A DNA stretch of 64,000 nt, from positions 1,251,113 to 1,315,112 of the forward strand of contig NW_017804021.1 of the NCBI RefSeq assembly GCF_001625305.1. The letters run 5' to 3'. Position 1 is the first letter of the stretch; the number at the start of each line of letters is the position of its first letter. The stretch comes from Branchiostoma belcheri. Its lineage: Eukaryota; Chordata; Leptocardii; Amphioxiformes; Branchiostomatidae. A program made the translations under genes and the position numbers. Under the pieces are notes generated by a model. That model was not told where the DNA came from. It ran no database searches and worked only from the letters and a program-made list of their open reading frames with translations. Positions 1-18,185 of the stretch are shown piece after piece.

Positions 1-1160
1 ACGAATTGTTGTTACTCTTATCCTATATTCAGTTACTAGTAACTTTTCACACACTCAAGGAGCCATTTGGTCACCAATTCTCTATTGGTAATGAGGTTAG
101 GCAGCAGGAAGCACTTTGTACCTACCAGTATTTTACTCTATTGACTGAAAAAAGCATTAGTCTTTGCCGAGCAGATTATCCAAATTTTTTAACATTACAC
201 CTTTAATAGCATAATACCCATGACAATTACTTGCACAATTACTTAGACAGTTTGAAAGGTAAGCCACACTTCAAGTAGAAAGATAAGACTTGTCTGCAGT
301 ACCTCTTTTTTTCCTGTCTTTTTCCAGAAATGTCATTGGGTCAGGTGATTCAAATCTCTTCATCAATTCCTTTACACTTCCCTGTGACTGCAGTTCTACA
401 ACTAAGATTTTTAAAAGGATCATGTTTCATTACATGTGAATATGTTCAAGAAATCCATTTATTATAGACATTTCTGTTGATGATTATATAGCTGTACAAC
501 TTAACAGTTAGCAAATTTTAAAATCATGATGATAAATTATTTGCTTAGTTGATTTTTTTTTCAAACAACCAATGGACTATAGCTTCATAATTATCAGAAT
601 TACTAACCAGAAAATCATTTACTTAATTGTATAGTGGCATTTCTTGAATCTCACTGATGACCAAAAGAAGTTGCATATGATTTAATAATTTTAACCAAGA
701 GCTTTCATGTTGAATGTAAGTGAAAGGGACTTTGCCCACACAATTTTGTAATGCAATAGTCCAAGGTACAAAATATATCTGCCAGCTGCTCTAAGGTACA
801 TGTATACACACTACTATTGGGCAAAGGTAAACAAATTTGTAGCTCACAAAAGTTATCAAACCTTCTTACAAAATTTCTTGGAAACACTGGGTAACTATAA
901 CAGAGTTGGAGATCAAATTATCATTATGATTAATAATAACATATTAATATAGTATTATCAGTATAAAAGTTCTCCTGGCTTTATTTGTAGTATAAGAAGT
1001 CAATAATGTTAATGTCTGCTATGTTACATCCATTCTACAGGTTTGCTTGTTTTGTTGTCACTACTAGTACATAACTTGACTCTTACTAATTTGAAACAGC
1101 TATTCCTGTAAAATGCAAAGCTATTTTTTTTATCATTAAAGAATTCACAAGAAACAATTC
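1..1160. other. Intergenic or 3' flank, no gene seen
   Basis: AT-rich sequence with no open frame that shows family similarity or splice-site support. It lies downstream of the minus-strand RRM gene and probably contains that gene's 3' UTR. Around 70-110 there is a short stretch (GGTTAGGCAGCAGG) that recurs in degenerate form near 9107, 24187 and 61383, so it is probably a decayed dispersed repeat. Confidence 0.5.
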
Positions 1161-2068
1161 TCACTGCTGACCATCTATTCCTGCCTCTTCAAGTTTCACT
1201 TCCTCTTCTGACAATGCTGACTCTTCCTCATCCTTGTTGGTCTCGTCACCTGCTGCCTTTTCATCTGTCTCTTCTGTATCTCCCCCTGGTTCTTCAGGTG
1301 TATCCAGGTGAGGAGGACATGCCGTCACCTTGATCCTGGTCCCCTGGATGCTGTGTTGTGGCTGGGCAAGCACATTCTGGGCCACTGGAGGATTTTATTG
1401 TGGTTAAAACATACATGTTGGCCCATGGGAAATAGATAAGACTGGTTACACACCAACATGTATGTTTTAACCACACAAAAAAATTCCTCAAGTCCTCACG
1501 TAAAATTAATCCCCATATAAATTCTAATACAGACTCGTGTGAATATGAATATCAAAACATCTCCAATTCAGTTACACATGGAGCAAAAAATGACAATTTG
1601 CTTGGTGCTGTGCTGCAAACAAATACTGTATGCTGATACATGTATTACATGTATTGATACCTAACCCCCCCTGGCATGTGTCTACTGTATTTGGCCAATT
1701 TCTACTCTATCCAGCCACCTCTGAAGCCTGGTAGAGGCTAATCACAATATGAAAGTCCCCTCTGCGTGCCTGCCGATAACTTCCTGTTTTCTACAACACC
1801 CTGCAGAGATCACTGATGGAAATGAATGAAAAGCCATGCACGTTTGACAACAAGGCGGGCAAAAAGGCAAATTAGTTTAATTTGTGTTTGCCTCACCTGT
1901 TTCGTCTGCAAAGGTGACCACAGCCTGCCCAGGTCCCAGTAACTTCACCCTCGTGACGGCCCCGCCAGCTGATAGGCTCCCGCTCTGGAAGTATCCCGTG
2001 ACTTTGTCCTGTAGTCCGCCCAGCTCGGGCAGGCCGCGGACATGAACAGACCGACTGGAAGAGGACAT
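1161..2068 (-). CDS. Small RRM-like protein, two exons
   Basis: Two coding exons, 2068-1897 and 1384-1161, give a 131-residue protein. The intron has a GTGAGG donor and a CTCCAG acceptor in phase 1. The start is the ATG at 2068, in good context (ACAAACATG); an in-frame ATG lies 12 codons upstream in weaker context. Residues about 5-80 form an RRM-like fold, with an RNP2-like VHVRGLP near the N-terminus and an RNP1-like GQAVVTFAD after a Gly/Ser loop. The rest is an acidic tail rich in Glu that ends GIDGQQ. The RRM is of the divergent type found at the N-termini of DTX3L, PARP10 and PARP14, and its closest relative here is the first domain of the neighbouring gene at 2557. The intron falls at the same alignment position and phase in both genes. 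No catalytic domain is present, so an adaptor or RNA/protein-binding role is inference. Confidence 0.75.
1658..1742. mobile_element. Half copy of CTACCAGGC-family foldback MITE
   Basis: The right arm of a repeat family whose full copies lie at 28501-28647, 30677-30852 and 38325-38591. It ends in CCTGGTAGAGGC followed by TA, as the other copies do. The left arm is missing. It sits in the intron of the small RRM gene. Confidence 0.6.
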
Positions 2069-2556
2069 GTTTGTCCCCCTCTCAGCCAAGAACCGACAGA
2101 TCACAAACCCGGAAGTAACTTTTGCACACCTGAAATTATCTATATAACGTTAACTGGAATATTGCACAGTATACGCTTACTTTGAGGGTCCTTAGTCTCG
2201 AGTGATAGTCACACAGTAACACATTACAGCCGTCTAAATGTGAAAGTAAAAGCTTTTCTGCCCAATGCTGTGCACTTCGCCCTGGGACCCTAGAAACTGT
2301 GGAAAGTCCCACCATTACATCATCCAAAGTTTCGGTCAGGGCGGCTGCTGATTGGCTGGCGGGATGTCAAAGGTTAACATTTGGCGGGGGAAAATCCCGA
2401 GGTTGGTCCGTTAGAGTCACCTGACCGATGGTAGCTTGGTTGCTTTCGTACCGAGAAAAAGGTTCCCTGTTTCCGAGAGAGACCAAGGGCAGCGGCTGCT
2501 GCGAACTTTTGCAAGAGTTGTAGCTGCATAATTTGATCACAGCCGCAACTTTGCAG
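2069..2556. promoter_or_regulatory. Divergent promoter region with two Rel/NF-kB-like sites
   Basis: This 488 bp interval separates the start codons of two divergent genes. It contains GGAAAGTCCC at 2301-2310, the reverse complement of the classic kappa-B decamer GGGACTTTCC. It also contains GGGAAAATCCC at 2388-2398, the form known from insect Dorsal/DIF sites. An inverted CCAAT box (ATTGG) is at 2351. The motifs are seen directly; their use as Rel sites is inferred from family knowledge. No TATA box is evident. Transcription starts cannot be placed from sequence. Confidence 0.55.
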
Positions 2557-9470
<6,914 letters not shown>

Positions 9471-10740
9471 TGTGCTGAGCACCCATCCAATTACAACAGA
9501 CCTGTATACTGGTTCACAATGTAGTAGACCGATCCTGTCTGTCCATCACAATTAGCCCTTCAATAAATGATAGCAGGGCAATTAGAAGTTCATCCAATGA
9601 GGGAGTAGCCACATATCTCTAAAATAGTAGCATTTTTATCTTTAGGTGGAGGTCTGCAGGCCTATGGGTGGAAGTGGGCGGGCTATGGGTATAGTTTGGA
9701 GGGGCTATTTGGGGCTATGGGTAGAGTGTACATGGCTATGTGTACCATACATGTAAATATAGTCAGCAGTGTGTGTCTAAGGGGACAATCCATTTAGTGT
9801 ACATTGTATATTCGCGATACATGGAGTGTAAAATTTAATCTAATTAGATAAGGGGTGGGATGTAAATATATGTACAAGTAATGTTAATTGCATTGTAACA
9901 TTTATATGCTTACTATCTGTAGTTTGAAGGATGCTGACAACATAATTGTCTCATAATGGGTAAGAACCCTCCAAATAGTTACACACCAATCCTCTGACAC
10001 CCCTATGTACTGACACCCCTGTAATGTTCTGACACCCCTGTAATGTTCTGACACCCCTATAATATTCTGACACCCCTATAATGTTCTGGCACCCCTATAA
10101 TGTACTGACACCCCTACAATGTTCTGACACCCCTACAATGTCCTGACACCCCTATAATGTTCTGGCACCCCTATAATGTTCTGGCACCCCTATAATGTTC
10201 TGACACCCCTATAATGTTCTGGCACCCCTATAATGTTCTGGCACCCCTATAATGTTCTGACACCCCTATAATGTTCTGGCACCCCTATAATGTTCTGGCA
10301 CCCCTATAATGTTCTGACACCCCTATAATGTTCTGGCACCCCTATAATGTTCTGGCACCCCTATAATGTTCTGACACCCCTATAATGTTCTGGCACCCCT
10401 ATAATGTTCTGACACCCCTACAATGTTCTGACACCCCTATAATGTTCTGGCACCCCTATAATGTTCTGACACCCCTATAATGTTCTGGCGCCCCTATAAT
10501 GTTCTGGCACCCCTATAATGTTCTGACACCCCTATTATGTTATGACACCCCTATGGTCTTAATGATGGAATTACGTTAACATTGTTTCTCGGTTGCAATC
10601 TTGTTTCTTGTAATGGCAAAAGTTGTATCATAAAGCATTGCACCATAAGTTGAGATTTACCACATTTATGGAATTAAGATGACTGTTACCTTTTTTTTTA
10701 AATAAATGGCTGTGGCATCTAATCTGTGACTGTGTTTCCA
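9471..10740 (+). other. Probable 3' UTR of the DTX3L-like gene
   Basis: Follows the TAG stop at 9468-9470. The first strong polyadenylation hexamer on this strand is AATAAA at 10701-10706, which would place the whole 19-bp minisatellite inside the mature 3' UTR. Earlier weak signals cannot be excluded, for example AATAAA at 9563. The 3' end is inference. Confidence 0.4.
9990..10552 (+). repeat. 19-bp minisatellite array with 57-bp higher-order period
   Basis: About 29 head-to-tail copies of TTCTGACACCCCTATAATG and close variants. Two forms alternate, one with GACACC and one with GGCACC. Over the middle of the array they follow a regular order of two GG-forms and one GA-form, so the true period there is 57 bp. 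The edges are more degenerate. Confidence 0.95.
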
Positions 10741-10854
10741 TGGCTAGAGTTAAACATGGCTTTTAACATTATGTTTAAAGGGATATTATGTCACATTTTT
10801 GCACCAAAAATTGAAATATTGTATTCTAATTGAAACAAATCTTTGTGAAATGAT

Positions 10855-11150
10855 GTTTACCTTCGCAGAAGGAAAACAGATCGTTTTTGCTCAGTTTCTT
10901 CTTCATCTTCTTCTTCTCCAATTTTAAACAAATGAGGTTAATAACCTGGACCAGACGTCTGTCACCATGGTAACTGGTGTAGCAGATACCCTAGCTGTGG
11001 TGTTGGGTTACATTTTGTAGCAGGACACACCTGGAAAGGTTGGTCTCCATGGTGTTTGAGTAAGAATAAACCGAGCAGTAGTTTGTTAGGCTAGGCCATA
11101 TGAGGGGAAACATTATACTTTGCTTTGCAAATGTTACAAAGCAAATGTAA
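10855..11150 (+). mobile_element. GTTTACCTTC-family dispersed repeat, copy 1
   Basis: One of about eight copies in the window. Shared landmarks in order are GTTTACCTTCGCAGAAGG, a polypyrimidine run, GACCAGACGTCTGTCACCAT, a TTGGGTTACATTwTGTAGCA segment and a distal end CTTTGCAAATGTTAC. It encodes nothing and looks like a MITE or SINE-like element. The class is not settled because its ends pair only weakly. Confidence 0.65.
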
Positions 11151-11273
11151 CCATTTGCTCGCACTCACACACAAGCGCACACTCAAATACAGTCACAATT
11201 AATAGAGTTCATTCAACCCGTAGTAATTTATTCATTCATCCATCCATTCACTCACACACACATACACGCATAA

Positions 11274-11884
11274 GAAATTACATGAAAACTGAACTGTCTC
11301 TAAAATATTACACCACAAGCAAGCAATTACACATCAATTATTGATAAATGTCCCGAAGTGGTCCCAATTGCAATTTTTTGTCGGTTTTGTTTCTTGTCTT
11401 TACGTGTCTAAATGTTTCCAATTGCTGAAACCATGTATAACAAAATGGCGTCGCCTCCCAAAAATGATACCATTGATTTGAAATTTGATGTGGACAAAAC
11501 AGAACCTACTGCACATTCATATGATATATTTAGACTATGCGAAAACTCAGACCAATATCTGCCCGTTATAAAAAGTTGACCTATCTCGAGCTCTAAATAT
11601 TAATTCCTACGGAAACTATCAGGTGTCTGTGCAGCAGGTGCTGTTTACTCCACATCAAATGTCAAATCAACGTTGTTTCTTTTTGCCGTCGATGCCGTTT
11701 TGTTATTCATGAAATATACTATTAGGAAACATTTGGACACGGTGACGAAAAAGTCTAAGTTGCAGTTGGGACCGCTTCGCGCGTGTTTTGGACATTTATC
11801 AATAAATGATGTGTAATTGCTGAAAAGTTACTAGTTCTTATAATGTATAATATTTTAGAGACAGTTCAGTTTTCATGTAATTTC
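11274..11884. mobile_element. Inverted-repeat element, about 611 bp
   Basis: The left arm from 11274 (GAAATTACATGAAAACTGAA) is matched in reverse complement by the right arm ending at 11884. Pairing continues with gaps for about 75-160 bases on each side, including ATTGATAAATGTCC at 11339 against its complement near 11797. The interior has no open frame. This is the architecture of a non-autonomous foldback element. The left flank is CA-rich and the right flank is a TC microsatellite, so no target duplication can be read. Confidence 0.75.
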
Positions 11885-12495
11885 TCTCTCTCTCTCTCTC
11901 TCTCTGTGTATGTGCGACTGTATGGAGAGTACTATAAGAGTTGACTTGACCTAACTTCTTTGTCGAGTGAATTTCATAGTATAATAGATATAGAGTTCAA
12001 GCAAAGAAACCAAATCCTCCTTATGGAAGCTTTTCCAGCGTTGACTTTCCTGCAATATTGATTTTGGCAAACACATGCCACACAAATAACTTATTCACAA
12101 AGATCAAAAAAAAATCCTAGCAATGTACTGACATTTTCTAGTACACCGCATGCGCACTTAACATGTGTCAAACACAGAGGGCAAACGTACATGTATCATT
12201 ATAAACTTTATTATTGGGTCGCTCAAAGAAAAAGAGTAAGGATGAACGGCTTGAAGGGATCACAAGTGCAGGGGGGGAAAGTGATCCTGAGACTCAACTA
12301 CAAAGCCGTCACAAACATTGGGGTTAATCTTGGTTTCTGGGACTGAAGCAGGGATTAACTTTTACCCTGAAAATAATCCATTTCTGAAACAGACAATAAT
12401 CTACATGCATGTTTTCTCCTTTGGATGGATTCCCAAACACATCGTAAAACGTTGAAACATATGTCTGCTAAACAAAACTGTAGCATCATCGACAT

Positions 12496-12583
12496 GGTGT
12501 GTGACTTGTTCTAAGTGTTATGAATTAATGTATAGATGAAAATACATTCTATACATTAAGTCATAATACTTAGAACAAGTCAA
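12496..12583. repeat. Near-perfect hairpin of about 88 bp
   Basis: GACTTGTTCTAAGTGTTATG at about 12500 pairs with CATAATACTTAGAACAAGTC at about 12562, with a short AT-rich loop. It could be a tiny foldback MITE or a cruciform-prone sequence. No gene overlaps it. Confidence 0.7.
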
Positions 12584-13277
12584 GGACATCCTCTCGTCTC
12601 AGTGGTGGGTTTTCATAAAGAACGATTATTGCAAATACTTGCCCGATAGCTACTTGCAGGTACAAACAACGTTAACATGTAACTATGAAAAAATGACAGA
12701 CGAGACTACGTCGAACATCATACCTCTACACTATGATGTACATTCTACAACATACATGTACGTGGTACTGATTTTTCTGGGTTTGACTTCTTCTTTTGAT
12801 GCAGTAGAAGACGAATTTACCCACTTCTATAATATGTGGGTTCTTTGATTTTAGTAGTAAAATAGTTTTCTCGTGACAGGGAATAGTGAGGAAGTAAGGG
12901 GGCATTTTGGACACGATGGTATAAAATAATTAGTTTCTGATATCGTTATAAAATGTAATTTCCTAGGACAGACTTATTGACCTAACAACCACACATCACG
13001 TTTCTTCCTGTGTGAGTTGTTCATGAATAAAACTTGGATCAAACAAGCAACACGATATAAGGCAGAGCAGAACTAGTTCGACAAAAATTACATTTCGCCT
13101 CGCTTCATAGTCGGTGCACCGTGCCTGTCTCTTGCTTCGCAAAAAAAATTGTTAGGCCTCGATAACCGGAAAAAGTCGCTCAGTTGTGTTCCTTCTTGTA
13201 CATTACTATACAGCCAGCCTGATCTGTCAGGGAGAATTTTTGAACTTAAAGGCAACCGTCGTGAGGAAACTGTGAGG

Positions 13278-15818
13278 ATGAAGCGGACCGGCTGCTGGCT
13301 CCTCACGGTGATCTGTTCTGTTCTCGGTGGCGTGGCGGCGACAGACGTCCGCTCTTCAGGTCCCGAGTGCTTACTACAACCCTGGCACACGTGCGTGCGA
13401 GACGACATCAAGGTTCGTGATAATTTCTACCACAACATGACTTGCATCTGCACGAATTGCCACCCGGAAATCTACAGAGCCGGTACCTGCGCTACACTTG
13501 CCCAGCACGGAGCCTTCCCGCCTGCCCAGTGGGTCGCCCTGCGAAGTTTCCCCGTCGGAAACCTGTCCTCGCAAACCCTGCAGAACATCCACCCGTCTTC
13601 ACTGACGGTCCTCGTCCTTATAAATGCAGGTATAGGCGCGATCGAGAACAAAACGTTCGCCATATTTCCACACTTGCGGTCAGTGTATTTAGATTTCAAC
13701 ACTTTGTCGCAGCTGAAACGAGCTTCGTTCTCAGGTCTGAACACTTCGCACCCATCTCTCGCCCACTTGTCGTTCCCTCACAACCGAATTGCTAAGCTAG
13801 AACCTGGGTGTTTCGAAGAAGCCCCATATTTAACAATGTTAGATTTGTCCCACAATTTGCTTTCGGAAGTAGCGAGTGAGTGGTTCCGTGGAGTTGCCTT
13901 CCTACACACACTGATTCTGAGTAACAACAAGATTAAATTCATTTCCGACACCGCCTTCCATCACAATCTACGAGTCCTGAACGTAAGCCACAACCCTCTG
14001 ACGTGTCTGAGCGAGAGAATTCTTTCGGGGCCGTCACTCCAAACCTTCAGCGTAGGGGGAGAGCGTGTCATTTCTTGGGAGCAAGATGACAAAATGAACT
14101 GGAGCCTCACCGTGGACAAAACTGATTTTCCTCGGAAGAAACAGAGGGTTCGCTTCCGCATCGATAACCTGGGTTTTTGCCTCACATACACGACAGCGAC
14201 AAGAGACTTCCAACTCAGATGGGCTCGTGTGGACGTTTTCTATTTCGAATTGTTTAATGGAGAAGAACCCGAGTGTTCGACACATGCAATTGGCCCCATA
14301 AACATCCAACCACCGTTCGTTGTCGCAACTACTTTGAAGAAACCAAAAAGCGACCGGCAATTACTACCTTCCAGTAACCTGTGTCCAGAAGCTTGGACTA
14401 GACATGCCGGAATGACTTTAGCCCTGAAAGGTGGGGTGGGGTTGCAGCTGGTCGGTATCCACAATACAGAAAAGTCAGTGACCAGGAGAAGCGACGGCAT
14501 TGCCTTGATATCTAGGTACATGTACGATAGAAGTCCAGGTTTTGTGACCAAATCTGAGTCGAGTGTGACAAACGTATCCTGCTTTGTATTTTTCTACGGG
14601 GAGGTGGGCAGTCTGCCGCCGTCGCATTTTCCAGGCACTGGGAGAGGGCCACACTCGGAATGCCCCGATTCAAAATTTCCTCCAGACAATCCAGATAGGG
14701 AGATTACCAGTACAGAGTCCAACAACCAAGCCACCGACTCTGCTACAGGATACTTAGAGAAAAGGACCGATGGCACAAGGTTGACCACCATGATAGTAAA
14801 TGTACTAGATCCCTACAGAACGCTTATTCCCACTGTCCAATCCAGTGCCACATCACCAACTGCGAAGGAATCGGTCTCTCGATACTTCATATCACTAATC
14901 GCCGTGCCCGGACTTGTAATTCTACTCATAGTGATGGTCTGCAAGTACAGACGTAGCAGGAATGCCGCTCAAAATGTACCGGTCCAGGTGGACCCCTGCC
15001 ATCAGGTTATCGATGTAACGCAGCTTATTAGTAATCCTATGTATAAAACATCGAACCAAACTTTGGCTCAACCTTCGGGTGGTAATGACCTGATCGAAAA
15101 AAGCACTGACTGTGGTTCGTCTGTCCATACATACTGCGAAATAAAGGACGAGGACGTTTATCCGACTAGAACCCACAGAAACGCCACTCCAAATGTGCCA
15201 GGTACTACTGCAAGGCCGCGTCTGGCCCAGTGTAGTTCCGTTGTGACTGACGAGGAAGAAAGGCGGACCCACCGTCGCTTTTCCACGGCTTCCACTCACA
15301 GCTACGAAGAGGTAAAAGACGAGGACGTTTATGATCCGTCTACAACGCACACTTACTCCGAGATCAGGGACGAAGAGGTTCGTGGCACTTCTGTGAACGT
15401 TGTAAGAGTTCAGAACAGGAAATTGAGCAACACTGTCCAAACAGGTGTACCAAATGTCGCCAGGACACGCGGTAGCCGTCCGTCTATTGACGTCACGGAT
15501 CTGATCAGCAATCCGATGTACAAAACATCCACGGTTCAACCTGACTGTATTGATCCAAAAGAACAAAGCACCTGTCGTCACTCTTCAGCACTTTCCACCC
15601 ACAGCTACTGTGAACTAGATGATGACGATGTCTATGACCCGTCTTCGACCCACTTCTACTCCGAAATCAAGGACGAAGAGGCCGCTGGTTCTCCTACTTT
15701 AGATTTGAGAGCGGAAGAGAAACAAGAAGGTTTGAGGAGTCGAACGGAGAACAAAGATGAAGAAAATTCTCCGTCTCGTAGCGATGTCGCACGAAATGAG
15801 GAACAAGCAGGAAATTAA
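13278..15818 (+). CDS. Single-exon leucine-rich-repeat transmembrane receptor with multi-tyrosine tail
   Basis: 846 residues. The start is the first ATG in the frame (13278), and the following residues form a good signal peptide (MKRTGCWLLTVICSVLGGVA). A Cys-rich N-terminal cap follows (about 30-75, with CICTNC). Five to six LRRs lie at about 100-270 (for example YLTMLDLSHNLLSEV and LHTLILSNNKIKFI). A non-LRR ectodomain then runs to about 535, with one membrane helix at about 537-558 (LIAVPGLVILLIVMV) and a basic stop-transfer. The 288-residue cytoplasmic tail carries two NPMY motifs (Tyr589, Tyr748) and repeated Y-x-E-I/V/L and DEDVY motifs at Tyr619, 628, 676, 685, 693, 777, 786 and 794. 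This arrangement suggests PTB and SH2 docking. No TIR or kinase domain is present. The ligand is unknown. Intronless LRR receptors are common in amphioxus, which is family knowledge rather than evidence for function here. Confidence 0.85.
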   Translation: MKRTGCWLLTVICSVLGGVAATDVRSSGPECLLQPWHTCVRDDIKVRDNFYHNMTCICTNCHPEIYRAGTCATLAQHGAFPPAQWVALRSFPVGNLSSQTLQNIHPSSLTVLVLINAGIGAIENKTFAIFPHLRSVYLDFNTLSQLKRASFSGLNTSHPSLAHLSFPHNRIAKLEPGCFEEAPYLTMLDLSHNLLSEVASEWFRGVAFLHTLILSNNKIKFISDTAFHHNLRVLNVSHNPLTCLSERILSGPSLQTFSVGGERVISWEQDDKMNWSLTVDKTDFPRKKQRVRFRIDNLGFCLTYTTATRDFQLRWARVDVFYFELFNGEEPECSTHAIGPINIQPPFVVATTLKKPKSDRQLLPSSNLCPEAWTRHAGMTLALKGGVGLQLVGIHNTEKSVTRRSDGIALISRYMYDRSPGFVTKSESSVTNVSCFVFFYGEVGSLPPSHFPGTGRGPHSECPDSKFPPDNPDREITSTESNNQATDSATGYLEKRTDGTRLTTMIVNVLDPYRTLIPTVQSSATSPTAKESVSRYFISLIAVPGLVILLIVMVCKYRRSRNAAQNVPVQVDPCHQVIDVTQLISNPMYKTSNQTLAQPSGGNDLIEKSTDCGSSVHTYCEIKDEDVYPTRTHRNATPNVPGTTARPRLAQCSSVVTDEEERRTHRRFSTASTHSYEEVKDEDVYDPSTTHTYSEIRDEEVRGTSVNVVRVQNRKLSNTVQTGVPNVARTRGSRPSIDVTDLISNPMYKTSTVQPDCIDPKEQSTCRHSSALSTHSYCELDDDDVYDPSSTHFYSEIKDEEAAGSPTLDLRAEEKQEGLRSRTENKDEENSPSRSDVARNEEQAGN

Positions 15819-18185
15819 ACCTAAATGATGACGCCGACTTGACATTTTGCGCTGCTGTGGCAGAAGTCGTGGTCGATACGTGACAAGAACATGACAAGAA
15901 ACACAACAACATTTCGACACGGGCCGTACAAAACCTGCAGGACCTCTCTTTTTTTATGTATTCAGTCGCAAAAAAAAAAAAACAATGGGTGGGGCTGAGA
16001 AAGAAACAAAGAAAGAGAAACAGTAGATTTTTCTTCTTTTATATTCCAACATTTTCATGACTTGACATGGTGACAGCACACTCAAGTTATATCAACTTAT
16101 TTTATTCCGCCACCAACGCAGAGGACGAATACAGGACAAGACAGTACTCACTTCACTTGAGTTAAGTAGTTTTGATTCTGAAGCAGTGAATTTATTTTGT
16201 TTGTGCATATATTTGTTGAATGTGATAGATGTTTCAAGTTCCTATAGCCAGAATATATCTTGATCAGAAGCAGAGAAGAGCAAAAATCTGTACACGTGAT
16301 TATACTTGAAAATGGGTCGCACGCGCAGAAAATCAAAAGAGCGTGGACGATCGCGAACGCCCCAGATGCAGAGCCGATGGATTTATCTATAGAATGGAAG
16401 GAAATAAAAGTGAGCCGGGGACTATATATAGCTACTACCAAGTCGTAAAAAACCCTTGGGTCAATCTTGGATTCTGGGTCTCAGACAACAACAAAAGAAT
16501 GATAACTGTATTTCTGACAATCTAATTTTTTCTTCTGTTATGTACTGCATTGAACAGAGTGCTGACGTTTATTAATTAGTTGGTGGACGAGCTTTTCTCT
16601 GTGTGCTTCAAATCGTCGTAGTACGGTAATATAACGATAGGGAATACCCAAATGAAAAAGTGATTTTTTGGCAAAACTTTATACTTAAGGTAGTGAATTA
16701 CATTTGAATAAACAGTCGTCAGATGCCATGCATAGTGGCCACGTGATGTTTTTGTCTTGCGTTATCATATAACGTTAACGATGGAAATATTGGCCGTGTT
16801 TATGTGAAATCACCCAAGGCGCTTTACATGTGGTTTACCCCGAAGCCGGTTTCAAGTGGCTCCATCTGAACGCTCCAAATCACATTGAAAGCGCCTCGAT
16901 CCCAAGCCACTTCTAGAGGTGGTTTCGAATCGGTTTTCCCGCATCGCGATTTGCATCTGAACGCAATGTGATTTCAATGTGACTTCGCCTGGTCATGGAG
17001 TACGGGGTGATATTTCTTTATTTATATGCAATACCAAATTTTACGTGTCAGCAACTTAAAGAGTAGTAATGGTCAAATAACGTGTCCGTTCTAGGACGAG
17101 CTTCACCGCCTCTGGCGGGACTACGTCGGCATTCGGCCATGATACGCTGGGAGGGGGGCACCAGCAAGCAGGTCGTTGACCTCTGACAATAATAACACAC
17201 TACCTAGCGTGTTTTCATCAAACAACAATGAATGTAGTTTCGGAGAATCGTGATCGGGCACGTTTTAAAACGAATGTATGGCACGTGGACCAGATGTGAG
17301 GAATGTGAGTTACCCGAATCGCGGTACGTTTGGGTGACTTCACATAAACACGGCCATTGAGAGAGACAAAAATCTGGTCTATTCAATGGAATCGTCTGAT
17401 TGGTTACAAGAAAGAAGGCTCTCCAGCTTTAGAATTTCAACGATTGGTTATTTCAATCTTCGCTAATGTCGACATTAATGAATTATCAGAATTCCTGATA
17501 CGACAGTTTTGGTTGGTCAATATAAAATCATATTGTGAAGGTCTTCAAGGGAAGGGCTCCCGGTAAACCAGGCTCGGTAAATGTACTAAATTCAGGAAGA
17601 CAAATACGCAAGAGTTATAACCGGTTAAAAATCACCAACCCCTATACGACCCCTGTATAACGTTATGATCGTTCTCGACGAAGGTAACTATCACTCTTAT
17701 GACAGTTGCTATATCGATTTTCATCGCACGGTGGCGCTCTTACCTGGTCTTCTGATTGTAACACGTCAGGCATTGGTCAGCTGAAGGGATCATGATTATA
17801 GCGTACCACACTGAAAAATCAAGGTATGTGGTCATTTTCAAACATCAACAGCAAGATGTAAAGGTTTGTGATAACTTCCGAGACTATATTCTTCTTGTTT
17901 ATGTACAAAATCTCCTCGTAATGGAATCAAAAGCCTCACGTGTGTTCATGTTTTTGTTGACAAACTGACAGAGAGCTCGAGAGCAAATAATTGCTACGCT
18001 ACCGGTACCAGTGAAATGTGCCGTTATACGAGGTCGTTAAGTTTCTTACTTGCCGTGTCGTCGATATTTTAAGTCCTGAAGTCTTCGGTTTGCAGGTCAG
18101 CTGGCTTCTACCGCACCTTTTGATTTCAAACGCTGTTTAGACCAGAAACCAGCGAGAGAACGACTGAGTCGAGCCGGTTTGTTAA
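15819..18185. other. Intergenic region
   Basis: No coding exon can be supported. It contains an A-tract at 15970, an inverted-repeat element at 16791-17356 and otherwise unremarkable sequence up to the large foldback element that begins at 18186. Confidence 0.45.
16791..17356. mobile_element. MITE with about 28-bp terminal inverted repeats
   Basis: The left end TGGCCGTGTTTATGTGAAAT at 16791 is matched by the reverse complement of the right end at 17356 with one mismatch over about 28 bases. The interior (566 bp in total) is non-coding and contains internal echoes of ATCTGAACGC. The immediate flanks show no clear target-site duplication. The superfamily is not assigned. Confidence 0.7.

Larger units (their letters stand above)
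10741..13277. other. Intergenic region with repeat elements
   Basis: No coding exon is supported. It contains a copy of the GTTTACCTTC repeat at about 10855-11150, a 611 bp inverted-repeat element at 11274-11884, a (TC)n tract at 11885-11908 and a hairpin at 12496-12583. A TATA-like TATAA at 13056 lies about 220 bp upstream of the LRR receptor start codon. Confidence 0.5.

Noticed and set aside
9990..10552. Possible CRISPR-like array, because of regular short repeats.
   Set aside because: The units are contiguous with no spacers and the genome is an animal's; it is a minisatellite.
14922..15581. 219-residue open frame on the minus strand inside the LRR receptor gene.
   Set aside because: It is antisense to a well-supported coding region, lacks family similarity, and its length follows from the repeated codon pattern of the receptor tail.
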